This document shows, one piece after another, positions 1 to 8,243 of a stretch of DNA of 14,465 nucleotides. The stretch covers positions 45,815-60,279 of the forward strand of contig DGOK01000140.1 in assembly GCA_002389385.1 (NCBI GenBank). The letters are read 5' to 3'. The DNA comes from Rhodospirillaceae bacterium UBA4468 (GTDB lineage Bacteria > Pseudomonadota > Alphaproteobacteria > Rhodospirillales > Casp-alpha2). Numbering within the stretch: the first letter of the stretch is position 1; every line of letters begins with the position of its first letter. The notes under the pieces were generated by a model. It was not told where the DNA came from. It made no database searches and saw only the letters and a list, made by a program, of their open reading frames with translations. The position numbers and the translations under genes are program-made.

Positions 1-2696
1 CTATTGAAGGCGACGCAAAGTATGACCCAAAGCAAAATGAAGGTCTGAAATCAGCCATCAAAAGCGCACGGAAATCGATGCTGCCTGAAAACTATGTGCA
101 GCGCGTTATTCAGTTCGCAAAGCAGGGCTACACATCACTTGAGTTCAAAGAGTACAACACGGACTGGGATTCAGACGCATACGTCACCGTCGCTGGTCAG
201 AACTCAAATAACTCCGTACGTGTCACGAACAAGTTCTTGGAAACTGTCCTAGCAAACGGTGAGTGGGATTTGATCCGCCGTAAGGACGGCAAAGTTCAGA
301 AGCGTATTCACGCGGCTAAGCTTTGGGATGATATTGGTTACTCTGCTTGGGCTTGTGCTGATCCTGGTATCCAATTCGACACCACGATTAACGAATGGCA
401 CACTTGCCCTGCCTCTGGTCGGATCAATGCATCCAACCCTTGCTCAGAGTACATGTTTCTGGACGATACTGCCTGTAACCTGGCGTCATTGAACCTGATG
501 AACTTCCGTTTTGAAGACGGTACGTTCGACGTCGCTGGTTTCACACACGCAGTCACATTGTGGACCATCACACTGGAAATCTCAGTTTTGATGGCACAGT
601 TCCCATCAAAAGAGATCGCCAAGCTCAGCTACCGTTTCCGCACCCTTGGTCTCGGTTTTGCAAACATCGGTGGTTTCCTGATGGCTTCGGGCATTCCTTA
701 CGATAGTGATGAAGGCCGTGCGATTTGCGCAGCGATCACATCACTAATGTGTGGACAGTCCTATGCAACATCTGCCGCCATGGCCGAAAGCCTGGGTGCA
801 TTCCCTGGTTATGAGCCAAATGCAGAGCATATGCTTCGCGTTATTCGCAACCATCGTCGTGCCGCACATGGCCAAAGCGATGGCTACGAAGGCTTGTCGA
901 TCAACCCTGTGCCGTTCAAATCAAGTGAATGTAAAGATACTGAGCTATCTGCAGCCGCTGCTGAAGCATGGGATCGTGCATTGGCCGCTGGTGAAAAGCA
1001 TGGTTATCGCAACGCGCAGGTAACCGTGATTGCACCAACAGGAACGATTGGCCTGGTCATGGATTGCGATACCACTGGTATTGAGCCTGACTTCGCACTG
1101 GTGAAGTTCAAAAAGCTCGCTGGTGGTGGGTATTTCAAAATCATCAACTCGATGGTTCCAAGTGCGATGACAACCCTTGGTTACGACAAAGCGCAAATCA
1201 AAGAAGTTGTCGATTATGCTGTCGGCCATGGCTCACTCAAAGATGCGCCTGGTATCAACCACGAAACGCTCAAAGCTAAGGGCTTTACGGATGATGCACT
1301 TGCCAAGATTGAGAAAAACCTAGGCGAAGCATTTGAAATCAAGTTCGCTTTCAACAAGTGGTCACTTGGCGAAGCATTCTGCACAGATGTATTGAAGCTC
1401 GATAAAGTATCGCTTGATGACTTGAACTTCAACATGCTGACAGCGATCGGCTTCACTAAAGCTGAAGTTGAAACTGCCAATACTTATGTTTGTGGTGCGA
1501 TGACTGTTGAAGGTGCGCCGCACCTCAAAGCAGAACATCTTGCTGTGTTTGATTGTGCGAGCCCATGTGGTCGTATTGGTAAACGTGCACTTTCAGTCGA
1601 TAGCCACATTCACATGATGGCAGCAGCTCAGCCGTTTATCTCGGGTGCGATTTCTAAAACCATCAACATGCCTAGCCTGGCAACAGTTGAGGATTGCAAG
1701 GAATCTTACCTGCTATCATGGCGTCTCTGCCTCAAGGCAAATGCGCTGTATCGTGATGGATCAAAGCTGTCTCAGCCGCTTTCTGCTTCGTTGATCGATG
1801 AAGATGTCGAGGATGCTGATGAAGTTGCAGCTGACTTGGCTGAAGCACCGATGATTGCACGCGCAGAAGCAATCACTGAGCGGATCATCGAGCGGTTCAT
1901 TACTGAGCGTCAACGCCTCCCGGATCGTCGTAAAGGCTATACTCAAAAAGCGACTGTTGGTGGCCATAAGGTTTACTTGCGGACAGGTGAATACGAGAAC
2001 GGACGTATTGGTGAAATCTTCATTGATATGCACAAAGAAGGTGCAGCGTTCCGCTCACTGATGAATAACTTCGCGATCGCTGTTTCCATTGGTCTCCAGT
2101 ACGGCGTGCCATTGGATGAGTACATCGAAGCGTTCACATTCACCCGCTTTGAGCCATCAGGCATGGTGCGCGGCAATGAAACGATCAAAATGGCGACGTC
2201 CATCCTTGATTACATCTTCCGTGAATTGGCTGTCAGTTATATGGGTCGTAATGATCTGGCGCACGTTGAGCCAGGTGATCTTGCCCCTGACACAATTGGT
2301 GGTGGCAATGATGAAGGCGATTTGCCGACATCAGAACTCCCTGCGGGCGCCAGCACTGGCTTCCTTCGGACCAAGTTCCTGGTCATCAATGGTGCCAAGG
2401 CAAAGAAAGAGCAAACTGCGGCGCAAGCCCCTGCTCAGGCAATGCCAGCACAAGCGACCGGTACGGACGGCGGCGGTGGCCAGTCACAAAGCGTGACAAC
2501 CGAACAAACCACGACCTCAGTATCTGTTTCCGCTGAAGTAATGGAAAAGACTGACACCAAGCTCACACAAGTGCGCGAGGCCCGAATGAAGGGCTATGAG
2601 GGTGATCCATGTGGCGAATGCGGTAACTTTACACTGGTTCGTAATGGAACATGTCTCAAGTGCAACACGTGTGGCGGGACAACAGGCTGCTCATGA
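1..2696 (+). CDS. nrdJ: Vitamin B12-dependent (class II) ribonucleotide reductase, C-terminal ~897 residues (5' partial)
   Basis: Reduces ribonucleotides to deoxyribonucleotides for DNA synthesis, using adenosylcobalamin to generate the active-site thiyl radical. The reading frame is open from the first complete codon at base 3, so the gene starts outside the window; the family is usually about 1,200 residues, leaving roughly the last three quarters here. The active-site motif NPCSE is encoded at 435-449, with the presumed thiyl-radical cysteine at 441-443. Further on are the APTGTIG segment (near 1036) typical of the long class II enzymes and a low-complexity Ala/Gln/Ser/Thr linker (about 2390-2530). 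The C-terminus is a cysteine-rich ribbon (CxECxN, then CLKCNTC and a final CS) of the kind that re-reduces the active site or binds zinc. Two terminators follow. An internal ATG at 78 is not the real start, because homologous sequence continues upstream of it. Confidence 0.96.
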   Translation, partial: IEGDAKYDPKQNEGLKSAIKSARKSMLPENYVQRVIQFAKQGYTSLEFKEYNTDWDSDAYVTVAGQNSNNSVRVTNKFLETVLANGEWDLIRRKDGKVQKRIHAAKLWDDIGYSAWACADPGIQFDTTINEWHTCPASGRINASNPCSEYMFLDDTACNLASLNLMNFRFEDGTFDVAGFTHAVTLWTITLEISVLMAQFPSKEIAKLSYRFRTLGLGFANIGGFLMASGIPYDSDEGRAICAAITSLMCGQSYATSAAMAESLGAFPGYEPNAEHMLRVIRNHRRAAHGQSDGYEGLSINPVPFKSSECKDTELSAAAAEAWDRALAAGEKHGYRNAQVTVIAPTGTIGLVMDCDTTGIEPDFALVKFKKLAGGGYFKIINSMVPSAMTTLGYDKAQIKEVVDYAVGHGSLKDAPGINHETLKAKGFTDDALAKIEKNLGEAFEIKFAFNKWSLGEAFCTDVLKLDKVSLDDLNFNMLTAIGFTKAEVETANTYVCGAMTVEGAPHLKAEHLAVFDCASPCGRIGKRALSVDSHIHMMAAAQPFISGAISKTINMPSLATVEDCKESYLLSWRLCLKANALYRDGSKLSQPLSASLIDEDVEDADEVAADLAEAPMIARAEAITERIIERFITERQRLPDRRKGYTQKATVGGHKVYLRTGEYENGRIGEIFIDMHKEGAAFRSLMNNFAIAVSIGLQYGVPLDEYIEAFTFTRFEPSGMVRGNETIKMATSILDYIFRELAVSYMGRNDLAHVEPGDLAPDTIGGGNDEGDLPTSELPAGASTGFLRTKFLVINGAKAKKEQTAAQAPAQAMPAQATGTDGGGGQSQSVTTEQTTTSVSVSAEVMEKTDTKLTQVREARMKGYEGDPCGECGNFTLVRNGTCLKCNTCGGTTGCS

Positions 2697-2758
2697 TGAG
2701 CATCCAATCATGAGGAAGATCTCTTGAGTTTATTTAGAGATCCTCCCTGGGAAACTTG

Positions 2759-2801
2759 GGGCGCGTTCCGGTAATTTGATCCGGTGCGCGCCCTATTTTT
2801 T
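2759..2801 (+). terminator. Intrinsic terminator of nrdJ
   Basis: The left arm 2759-2771 (GGGCGCGTTCCGG) pairs with the right arm 2781-2793 (CCGGTGCGCGCCC). The stem is GC-rich, with one mismatch and one G-T wobble, and the loop is about 9 nt. A run of six T follows at 2796-2801. It starts about 60 bases after the nrdJ stop, on the same strand, so it most likely ends that transcript. Confidence 0.85.
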
Positions 2802-2817
2802 GGGGAGTGAGTACAAG

Positions 2818-2842
2818 AATGGGGCCAAATGGCCCCATTTTT
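2818..2842 (+). terminator. Second, tandem intrinsic terminator
   Basis: A perfect 9-bp stem, AATGGGGCC (2818-2826) with GGCCCCATT (2831-2839), closes a 4-nt loop and leads into a T-tract at 2838-2842. It lies 16 bases after the first terminator and probably acts as a backup, insulating the next gene from the highly expressed reductase. Because the stem is symmetric and no A-run long enough precedes it, it is best read as acting on the plus strand. Confidence 0.8.
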
Positions 2843-2889
2843 ACTGCGGGTTTCATATTAACCATCTGATATTAAATACGAATCAGTTA

Positions 2890-2916
2890 TCGACACAGGC
2901 AGACGCGCCCTATAAT
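2890..2916 (+). promoter_or_regulatory. Sigma70-type promoter for the receiver/MBL gene
   Basis: A perfect TATAAT lies at 2911-2916. A TCGACA at 2890-2895 matches the -35 consensus in five of six positions but with a short 15-bp spacer; TTATCG at 2887-2892 would give 18 bp with a weaker match. Transcription would start near 2923, leaving a leader of about 25 nt before the ATG at 2948. It sits directly after the two terminators, where a fresh promoter is needed. Confidence 0.55.
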
Positions 2917-2947
2917 GTCGCGAAAGTAATTACTGGAATAGCGCTAC

Positions 2948-4186
2948 ATGGATGCCACGGCTAACAAGACCCGAGTTTTCATCGTCGATGACGATGAGGT
3001 CATCCTCAAACTATTAGAAGCCGTGTTGCTCAAGGACGGGTTCGATGTTCAAACCACATCGAACAGCGAGACAGCCCTGCAAGCCATAGAAGACACACGC
3101 CCCGATGTTGTGATCTCCGATTTGATGATGCCTGAAGTTGACGGATTTGCGCTCTGCAAAGGTGTTCGCGAAAGCCCTAACCTTAAAGATACCCGTTTTA
3201 TCGTCGTCAGCGCTAAGGCTTATTCATCTGATGAGAGTCGCACACTTGAGCTTGGTGCGGACGGTTATATCCGCAAACCGATCAATCCAGATACATTTGC
3301 TGACCGTTTACACCAGATCATTGATGACCAGATTGATATGACGTTTTGGGGTGTCCGTGGCACCTTATCGAAGACTGGCGAAGGGTCGCTCCGCTACGGT
3401 GGCAACACCTCTTGCGTGACACTCGAATTCTCTAACCAGCAACTGTTCATTTTTGATGGCGGTTTGGGTATTAAAGATTTAGGTGCACACTTGGTCGCGC
3501 AAAAGCGCAAACGTATCAACGCAAAGCTTTTCATTTCGCATCCCCATTGGGATCATATCAACGCAATCCCGTTCTTTGCCCCGCTCTATATGCAAGGCAA
3601 TGAATTCGAAATTCTTGGCGCCAAGCAAGGCGACATTACGATGCGGGAATTGATATCTGCGCAAATGGATGGGGTATACTTCCCCATCACGCTGACGGAA
3701 TTCTCAGCCAGAACGTATTTCCGCAACCTTGAAGAAGGTACACATGATGTGTCCGGTATCGAAGTGCAAACCAAGCTTTTGGCCCATCCGGGGCGCGTTT
3801 TGGGGTACCGTGTAAATTATAACGGCCGGTCAATCTGCTATATCACGGACCAGGAACTCTATCTTGATGATAGTGAGTTCTTTGATCCCTATTACGAAAA
3901 AACAATGACAGACTTCATTCGTGGCTCCGATGTGTTGATTACAGACACCACGTACACAGACGAAGAAAATAAGACCAAAGTTAACTGGGGTCATTCTTGT
4001 GTCTCAAAGGTCTGCGAACTCGCACACAAAGTTGAAGTAAAACACCCTTACCTGTTCCATCATGATCCTGACCAAGATGACGATCATATCGACGGTAAAT
4101 TGGCTGATGCGCACGAAGCCCTTAAGGCTTTGGGGAGCAGTGTCATCTGCACAGCACCTAAAGAAGGCGATACAATTCGCCTCTAG
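2948..4186 (+). CDS. Response-regulator receiver domain fused to a metallo-beta-lactamase-fold hydrolase
   Basis: Predicted soluble 412-residue two-domain protein. Residues about 8-126 form a CheY-like receiver: acidic pocket D14-D15-D16, phospho-acceptor D58 (in SDLMMP), S88 and K110 (in KP). From about 130 an MBL-fold domain begins with the family's opening FWGVRG and RYGGNTS motifs, followed by the metal-binding HPHWDH (H198, H200, D202, H203), H280 in AHPG, D301 in ITD and a final candidate ligand in FHHDP (H371/H372). These are the residues of a binuclear-metal hydrolase related to RNase Z/cAMP-phosphodiesterase-type MBL proteins. There is no DNA-binding output domain, so phosphorylation probably controls the hydrolase directly; the substrate is unknown. 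No histidine kinase is adjacent. The ribosome site is weak (GGA about 10 nt upstream). The gene ends in TAG. Confidence 0.88.
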   Translation: MDATANKTRVFIVDDDEVILKLLEAVLLKDGFDVQTTSNSETALQAIEDTRPDVVISDLMMPEVDGFALCKGVRESPNLKDTRFIVVSAKAYSSDESRTLELGADGYIRKPINPDTFADRLHQIIDDQIDMTFWGVRGTLSKTGEGSLRYGGNTSCVTLEFSNQQLFIFDGGLGIKDLGAHLVAQKRKRINAKLFISHPHWDHINAIPFFAPLYMQGNEFEILGAKQGDITMRELISAQMDGVYFPITLTEFSARTYFRNLEEGTHDVSGIEVQTKLLAHPGRVLGYRVNYNGRSICYITDQELYLDDSEFFDPYYEKTMTDFIRGSDVLITDTTYTDEENKTKVNWGHSCVSKVCELAHKVEVKHPYLFHHDPDQDDDHIDGKLADAHEALKALGSSVICTAPKEGDTIRL

Positions 4187-4205
4187 GCGCGACTGATTTC
4201 TCAAC

Positions 4206-4211
4206 TATAAT
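4206..4211 (+). promoter_or_regulatory. Possible -10 box ahead of the RidA-family gene
   Basis: A perfect TATAAT lies 43 bases before the RidA start, in the 68-bp gap after the receiver/MBL gene. I could not find a convincing -35 element at 16-18 bp, so this may be a weak or activator-dependent promoter, or chance. Confidence 0.3.
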
Positions 4212-4254
4212 ACACATCCTCATCATCTAGATCACAACACAAAGGGTTTATCTT

Positions 4255-4722
4255 ATGGCTGATCAAATTGAAGCGCGTCTTAAAGAGCTTGGTATCGAAC
4301 TTCCAGAGGCTGCAAGCCCTGCCGCAAACTACATTCCCTTCGTTGTAACCGGAAAATTGGTTTTCATCTCCGGGCAGATCACGCTTCTGAATGGAAAGAT
4401 CATCCATCAGGGTCGTATCGGTGATGGTTTAACCGTTGATGACGGATATCAAGCCGCACGCCTTTGCGGTCTTAACCTGCTAGCACAGCTCAAAGTAGCT
4501 GCGGGTGGAGATCTGGATAATGTCTCGCGCGTTGTTAAACTCGGCGGCTTTGTGAACTCTGTTCCTACATTCACAGATCAACCTGAAGTCATTAACGGCG
4601 CGTCTGATCTGATGGTCGAAGTCTTTGGTGATAGCGGTAAACATGCCCGCTTTGCTGTATCTGCTGGCGCATTGCCGCGAAATGTTTCCGTTGAAATTGA
4701 TGGCGTCTTCGAGCTCAATTGA
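4255..4722 (+). CDS. RidA/YjgF/YER057c/UK114-family protein (long ~155-residue subfamily)
   Basis: Small, probably trimeric cytosolic protein of the Rid superfamily. Classical RidA hydrolyses reactive enamine/imine intermediates released by PLP enzymes; members of this longer subfamily are mostly uncharacterised. Visible family features are the FISGQ segment (37-41) and the C-terminal block with R132 in HARFAV followed by LPRNVSVEI (140-148). R132 corresponds to the conserved arginine that binds the substrate carboxylate in RidA. The N-terminal extension (ARLKELGIELPE) is typical of this subfamily. The start is well supported: AAGGG lies 8 nt before ATG 4255. The stop TGA overlaps the TTG start of the next gene, so the two are probably translated together. 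The exact substrate cannot be told from sequence. Confidence 0.88.
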   Translation: MADQIEARLKELGIELPEAASPAANYIPFVVTGKLVFISGQITLLNGKIIHQGRIGDGLTVDDGYQAARLCGLNLLAQLKVAAGGDLDNVSRVVKLGGFVNSVPTFTDQPEVINGASDLMVEVFGDSGKHARFAVSAGALPRNVSVEIDGVFELN

Positions 4723-5654
4723 GCACAGAGCAACCCATTCGCATAGCATCACTTCTTCCCGCAGCGACTGAAATCGTATGTGCGTTAGGCTTCCAGGACA
4801 ACTTGGTTGGCCTTTCGCATGAGTGCGATTACCCAAACGATCTTGCATCTCTACCTGTTTGTACAAAGGCGCTCATATCGCCTGATGGCACGAGCCTAGA
4901 GATTGACACAGCCGTCAAAAATGCACTCAAGAACGCTCTATCGATCTACCATGTAGAAGATAATGCCCTTCGTATTGTGAAACCGGATGTGATTATCACT
5001 CAAGATCAATGCGAAGTGTGCGCTGTTGCCCTAAAGGATGTTGAGGCCGCTGTTTGCGATCTCTTGGAAAGCGATGCGCAGATTGTATCTCTTAACCCAG
5101 AAGACATTGAGAACGTATACAAAGATATTGAGCGGGTTGCCGACGCATTAAATGTACATGCAAAGGGTGCAGAACTTACCCAAGCTATGCAGCAACGCTT
5201 AGAGGCCATTTGTCATGCGACCGAAAAACGAGAAACGCCAAGCGTTGCTTGTATTGAATGGGCTGATCCGTTGATGGCTGCGGGCAATTGGGTGCCTAGC
5301 TTGGTGGATATCGCCGGAGGTCATGATCTCTTCGGTCAAGCGGGCTTGCACGCACCATGGCTAGATCCTGAAAAGCTCATTGCTGCAAATCCTGATATCA
5401 TTGTCTTCATGCCTTGTGGTTTCGGACTTGAACGAAGCACACAAGAGGCACAAACCCTAATGCAAACCCAAGAATGGCAGGCCATAAAGGCCGTCAAAAC
5501 TGACAATGTCTATGCGACTGATGGAAATAGTTTTTTCAATCGTCCCGGGCCACGGATTGTCGAAAGCGCTGAAATACTCACAGAGATATTCTTTCCAGAT
5601 ATGGGTGCGCCGCAACACCATGGAACTGGATGGGTAAAGGTCGCACAATTATAA
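4719..5654 (+). CDS. BtuF-like cobalamin-binding/ABC substrate-binding-fold protein without signal peptide
   Basis: A 311-residue protein of the periplasmic-binding-protein 2 fold (BtuF/FepB group, COG0614). The opening IASLLPAATEIVCALG and the following LSHECDYP are characteristic of proteins annotated as cobalamin-binding. C98 and C101 form a CEVC motif in the segment TQDQCEVCAV, which I recall as typical of this subgroup. The start is TTG 4719, whose bases overlap the preceding TGA stop (TTGA), indicating translational coupling to the RidA-family gene. No hydrophobic signal peptide or lipobox precedes the domain, unlike true periplasmic BtuF, so a cytosolic location is predicted. No permease or ATPase gene lies beside it. 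Binding of a corrinoid is a family-level inference; another metal chelate or heme-like ligand is possible. The gene ends in TAA; a weak 6-bp hairpin without T-run follows (5655-5673). Confidence 0.8.
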   Translation: MSTEQPIRIASLLPAATEIVCALGFQDNLVGLSHECDYPNDLASLPVCTKALISPDGTSLEIDTAVKNALKNALSIYHVEDNALRIVKPDVIITQDQCEVCAVALKDVEAAVCDLLESDAQIVSLNPEDIENVYKDIERVADALNVHAKGAELTQAMQQRLEAICHATEKRETPSVACIEWADPLMAAGNWVPSLVDIAGGHDLFGQAGLHAPWLDPEKLIAANPDIIVFMPCGFGLERSTQEAQTLMQTQEWQAIKAVKTDNVYATDGNSFFNRPGPRIVESAEILTEIFFPDMGAPQHHGTGWVKVAQL

Positions 5655-5726
5655 TCTGCAATCACGCTGCAGACGTATACACTAAGAAGAACATGATGAC
5701 TGACGACGATCTGGAGTTTTCCCTAA

Positions 5727-6896
5727 ATGCCCGATGGTGATAATAGCAGAGTCTTAAGCGTTATCTCGTCGATCTCGGACATGGCATCTGAAAAATGGGA
5801 TGCCTGTGCAGGGACTGACAATCCATTTGTAAGTCATGCATTTTTGTCGGCGTTGGAAGATTCGGGTTCAGCTAATGAAGAGATGGGCTGGATTCCCCGA
5901 CATATTATCGTCGAAGCCCCCGATGGCCGTGTTGAAGCGTGCGCACCGATCTATTTGAAAACTCATTCCTACGGCGAATACGTTTTTGATTGGGGTTGGG
6001 CTGACGCCTATGAGCGCGCAGGTGGACGGTATTATCCCAAATTACAGTGTGCTGCCCCCTTCTCGCCTGTACCGGGCCCACGCCTCCTCATTGATTGCAA
6101 TCTGGATGCGGTGTCACAAGATGAACTCAGACGTATTTTGTTAAGCGGGATTACCCGCGTTGCCGAACAACTTAAAGTCTCATCGGCACACATCACATTT
6201 TGCAATGAACAAGAATGGAAATTAGGTGGTGACCTTGGGTATCTGCAACGCATTGGACAACAGTTCCATTGGCATAACCATGAATATCAAACCTTTGATG
6301 ATTTCCTTGGCACCCTTATGTCCAGAAAGCGAAAAGCGATCAAAAAGGAACGTCGTCAGGTCGCTGAACTTGGATTAGATATTCGCGCAATCTCAGGTCA
6401 TGAGATGTCTGAAGATTACTGGGATGCGTTTTATCAATTCTACCTGGCCACAACCGATAAGAAATGGGGACAAAATTACTTACAGCGGGATTTTTTCTCA
6501 TTGCTTGGAAAACGTATCCCCGATGCCATTGTTATGATCATGGCATTTGATGGCGACAAACCCGTTGGTGGCGCGCTCAACCTTAAGGGTGCCGATTGTT
6601 TGTATGGTCGAAACTGGGGATCTTTAGAGACCCACAAGTTTCTACATTTCGAGTGCTGCTATTATCAGGCGATTGAGTATGCAATTGAACACGGCTTGGC
6701 GCGGGTTGAAGCCGGTGCACAAGGGTCGCACAAAATTCAACGGGGTTATCTGCCCGTGCCAACCTATAGCCTGCATTATATTAGAGACCCGGGCTTCGAA
6801 AATGCGGTTGAGGACTTCGTGAAGCAAGAGCGCGCGCAAGTCGAACAAGATATCATCGATATTGAGTTGGCCTACTCACCTTACCGGAAAAGTTAG
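5727..6896 (+). CDS. COG3146 (DUF482) GNAT/FemAB-like acyltransferase family protein
   Basis: A 389-residue protein of the family called 'peptidogalycan biosynthesis/recognition' (PF04339), which has a double GNAT-like fold related to FemAB aminoacyltransferases. Recognisable blocks are NPFVSHAFLSALEDSGS near residue 32, PVPGPRLL near 115, the basic RKRKAIKKERR near 195, and the strongly conserved C-terminal part VEAGAQGSHKIQRGY near 330 followed by P-x-x-SLHYI. The substrate is unknown; the name comes from distant similarity, not a demonstrated reaction. The start ATG 5727 has GGAG at 5713-5716, 10 nt upstream. It lies 72 bases after the BtuF-like gene on the same strand and may belong to that transcript. 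From memory, this family often neighbours RidA and clpA genes in alphaproteobacteria. The gene ends in TAG and converges on the permease remnant, 7 bases away. Confidence 0.85.
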   Translation: MPDGDNSRVLSVISSISDMASEKWDACAGTDNPFVSHAFLSALEDSGSANEEMGWIPRHIIVEAPDGRVEACAPIYLKTHSYGEYVFDWGWADAYERAGGRYYPKLQCAAPFSPVPGPRLLIDCNLDAVSQDELRRILLSGITRVAEQLKVSSAHITFCNEQEWKLGGDLGYLQRIGQQFHWHNHEYQTFDDFLGTLMSRKRKAIKKERRQVAELGLDIRAISGHEMSEDYWDAFYQFYLATTDKKWGQNYLQRDFFSLLGKRIPDAIVMIMAFDGDKPVGGALNLKGADCLYGRNWGSLETHKFLHFECCYYQAIEYAIEHGLARVEAGAQGSHKIQRGYLPVPTYSLHYIRDPGFENAVEDFVKQERAQVEQDIIDIELAYSPYRKS

Positions 6897-6903
6897 CCTA
6901 TCC

Positions 6904-7368
6904 TTATCCTTCAACAGGCATACCAAAGATAACGATCAGGATGCCTAGGATAGCCATCATCATAAAGCCACAACTTCTCCATCGATCCCCCGCTCGCCAT
7001 GCATTCAATGTGACGATCAATGCTTGCAAAAAATAGTAGGCGGCAAAGGCTCTCGATGCATAGTTGATGATCTCGAAGATATTTATCGACCATGTCAGAG
7101 CAAGGACCACACCAGTCAAGAGACCGTATGATATGCGCGCCGATATGCGGTTTCGAGACAATTCACCGAGCAATCCACCACACCCGCTCGTATCAGCTAT
7201 TGCGGCACTAAATTGTGTGGCTAGGGTAGCAGCAACAAGCAGTAAGGGTAAAATTGGGGCGACGATCCCCATGATATCGATAATGGCCGTTTCCGTGAGT
7301 TTCAGTATGCCTCTCTCGAAGACGTAAGCCAGCAGACAAATATACACGATATAGATTGCGCTTGAGAC
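6904..7368 (-). pseudogene. C-terminal part of the interrupted permease, downstream of the amber codon
   Basis: About 154 codons continue in the same frame after TAG, beginning VSSAIYIVYICLLAYVFERG. Four to five further hydrophobic segments follow, ending in a helix before the terminal MPVEG. The only early alternative start is GTG at 7347, with no ribosome site before it, so independent translation is unlikely. The hydrophobic pattern is undamaged, which argues for a recent interruption. Confidence 0.6.
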
Positions 7369-8103
7369 CTATTGCGCAAATTTCATGATACGGATGCGCG
7401 TTTGACTATCGTTCGCATCAGACAAATACCGTGAGGTTTCGAACCCTTGGACAGTTACGATAAGACCAAAAGCAAGTGCAATGGATGACCATCCACTCTG
7501 CATCGGAGGATTATAAATTAAACTACCCTGGCTAACTTTGTCTGAGAAATAAATGGCGAGGCCAATCAACAGTCCGGCAATAATTGTCAGCTTCGTCGTG
7601 ACGGATATATATTCAAGGTGCTCAAGAGTTTTGAACCCGCGTGTCCAACCAACAAATAGAATGACAATAAAAACGGCTGACATCAGAAGTTTTGAATGCA
7701 TCGCATCGTTGACTGTAGTTAGGCTGACACCAAAAGAACCAAAAAGATTAAGGTAGTACGCAACAGAAATAATATAAGCAAAGCCGAGTGACCATGATGC
7801 AGCTACCTCCAACTTTTCCATCAGCCAGTATCTGCCCGGATCGCGAAACTCAATATCATTTATGCTGTATCGAATTGCTGCTCCATAAAAATATGCACCA
7901 AGGCATAATGCGATCATAACAATAGGTGCATACTTGCCGTATGCCGTCTCTAGAATGGGACCAAGAACAAGAAAGCCGCTACCGATAATTGATGCGAGCG
8001 GCGTCATCATGGCTCGCCATGTCTTCACTCTATGAACCATCGGTGACCAGAGTATGAGACCGGTGACCAGTATCGTCAGGATGATGATCACATTCACTGT
8101 CAT
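7369..8103 (-). CDS. N-terminal part of the interrupted APC-type permease (244 residues)
   Basis: This is the part ribosomes would make if the amber codon terminates. It holds about seven hydrophobic segments: near residues 3-20, 34-52, 60-80, 103-125, 138-152, 170-186 and 208-226, joined by a cytoplasmic-looking charged loop (IEFRDPGRYWLMEKLE). It ends ...IRIMKFAQ in what is normally the loop before the next helix. A half-transporter of this kind is unlikely to work by itself. The start ATG at 8103 is supported by GAGGG about 5 nt upstream. Confidence 0.6.
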   Translation of the reverse strand: MTVNVIIILTILVTGLILWSPMVHRVKTWRAMMTPLASIIGSGFLVLGPILETAYGKYAPIVMIALCLGAYFYGAAIRYSINDIEFRDPGRYWLMEKLEVAASWSLGFAYIISVAYYLNLFGSFGVSLTTVNDAMHSKLLMSAVFIVILFVGWTRGFKTLEHLEYISVTTKLTIIAGLLIGLAIYFSDKVSQGSLIYNPPMQSGWSSIALAFGLIVTVQGFETSRYLSDANDSQTRIRIMKFAQ

Positions 8104-8231
8104 AATCCCTCAGACTTTCTTGGGCAAAAATCCCACAGTATTTATATTTACGGATCAATTTACGACACGACAGATTTTATCGACTTACGCTCCGTTAACC
8201 TTTTACCCTTAGTTTATAAGACTATAAGGTT

Positions 8232-8235
8232 GGAG
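8232..8235 (+). promoter_or_regulatory. Ribosome binding site that fixes the start of the four-cysteine protein
   Basis: GGAG lies 8 nt before ATG 8244. The alternative GTG start at 8235 would use the last base of this site, so the ATG is the better start. A TATAAG at 8215-8220 could be the -10 box, without a clear -35. Confidence 0.6.
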
Positions 8236-8243
8236 TGTTTACC

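Larger units (their letters stand above)
6904..8103 (-). pseudogene. APC-type permease interrupted by an in-frame amber codon
   Basis: Reading from ATG 8103 in one frame to TAA at 6904-6906 gives about 399 codons broken only by TAG at 7369-7371. Both parts are strongly hydrophobic and together have the size and segment spacing of a 10-12-helix amino acid/polyamine/organocation (APC)-type transporter. The early segment PLASIIGSGFLVLGP resembles the first helix of APC carriers. There is no frameshift or second stop, so the lesion is a single substitution, for instance from CAG or TGG. It may be a recent pseudogene, a sequencing error, or a readthrough gene. A good ribosome site (GAGGG) precedes the start. 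The substrate cannot be told. No transport partner lies nearby, and the gene converges on the COG3146 gene. Confidence 0.75.

Noticed and set aside
2776..2964. A 62-codon open frame after nrdJ
   Set aside because: It runs through both terminators and the promoter of the next gene and shows no family similarity or ribosome site.
5655..5673. Hairpin TCTGCA/TGCAGA after the BtuF-like gene as a terminator
   Set aside because: The stem is only 6 bp and no T-run follows; the COG3146 gene may well be cotranscribed.
6904..7347. Independent small membrane protein starting at GTG 7347
   Set aside because: No ribosome site precedes it, and its sequence continues the permease in the same frame from upstream of the GTG.
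8197..8231. Inverted repeat AACCTT/AAGGTT upstream of the four-cysteine protein as an operator
   Set aside because: Six-base arms 23 bp apart are expected by chance in an AT-rich gap.
8235..8243. GTG start for the four-cysteine protein
   Set aside because: It overlaps the GGAG ribosome site that serves ATG 8244.
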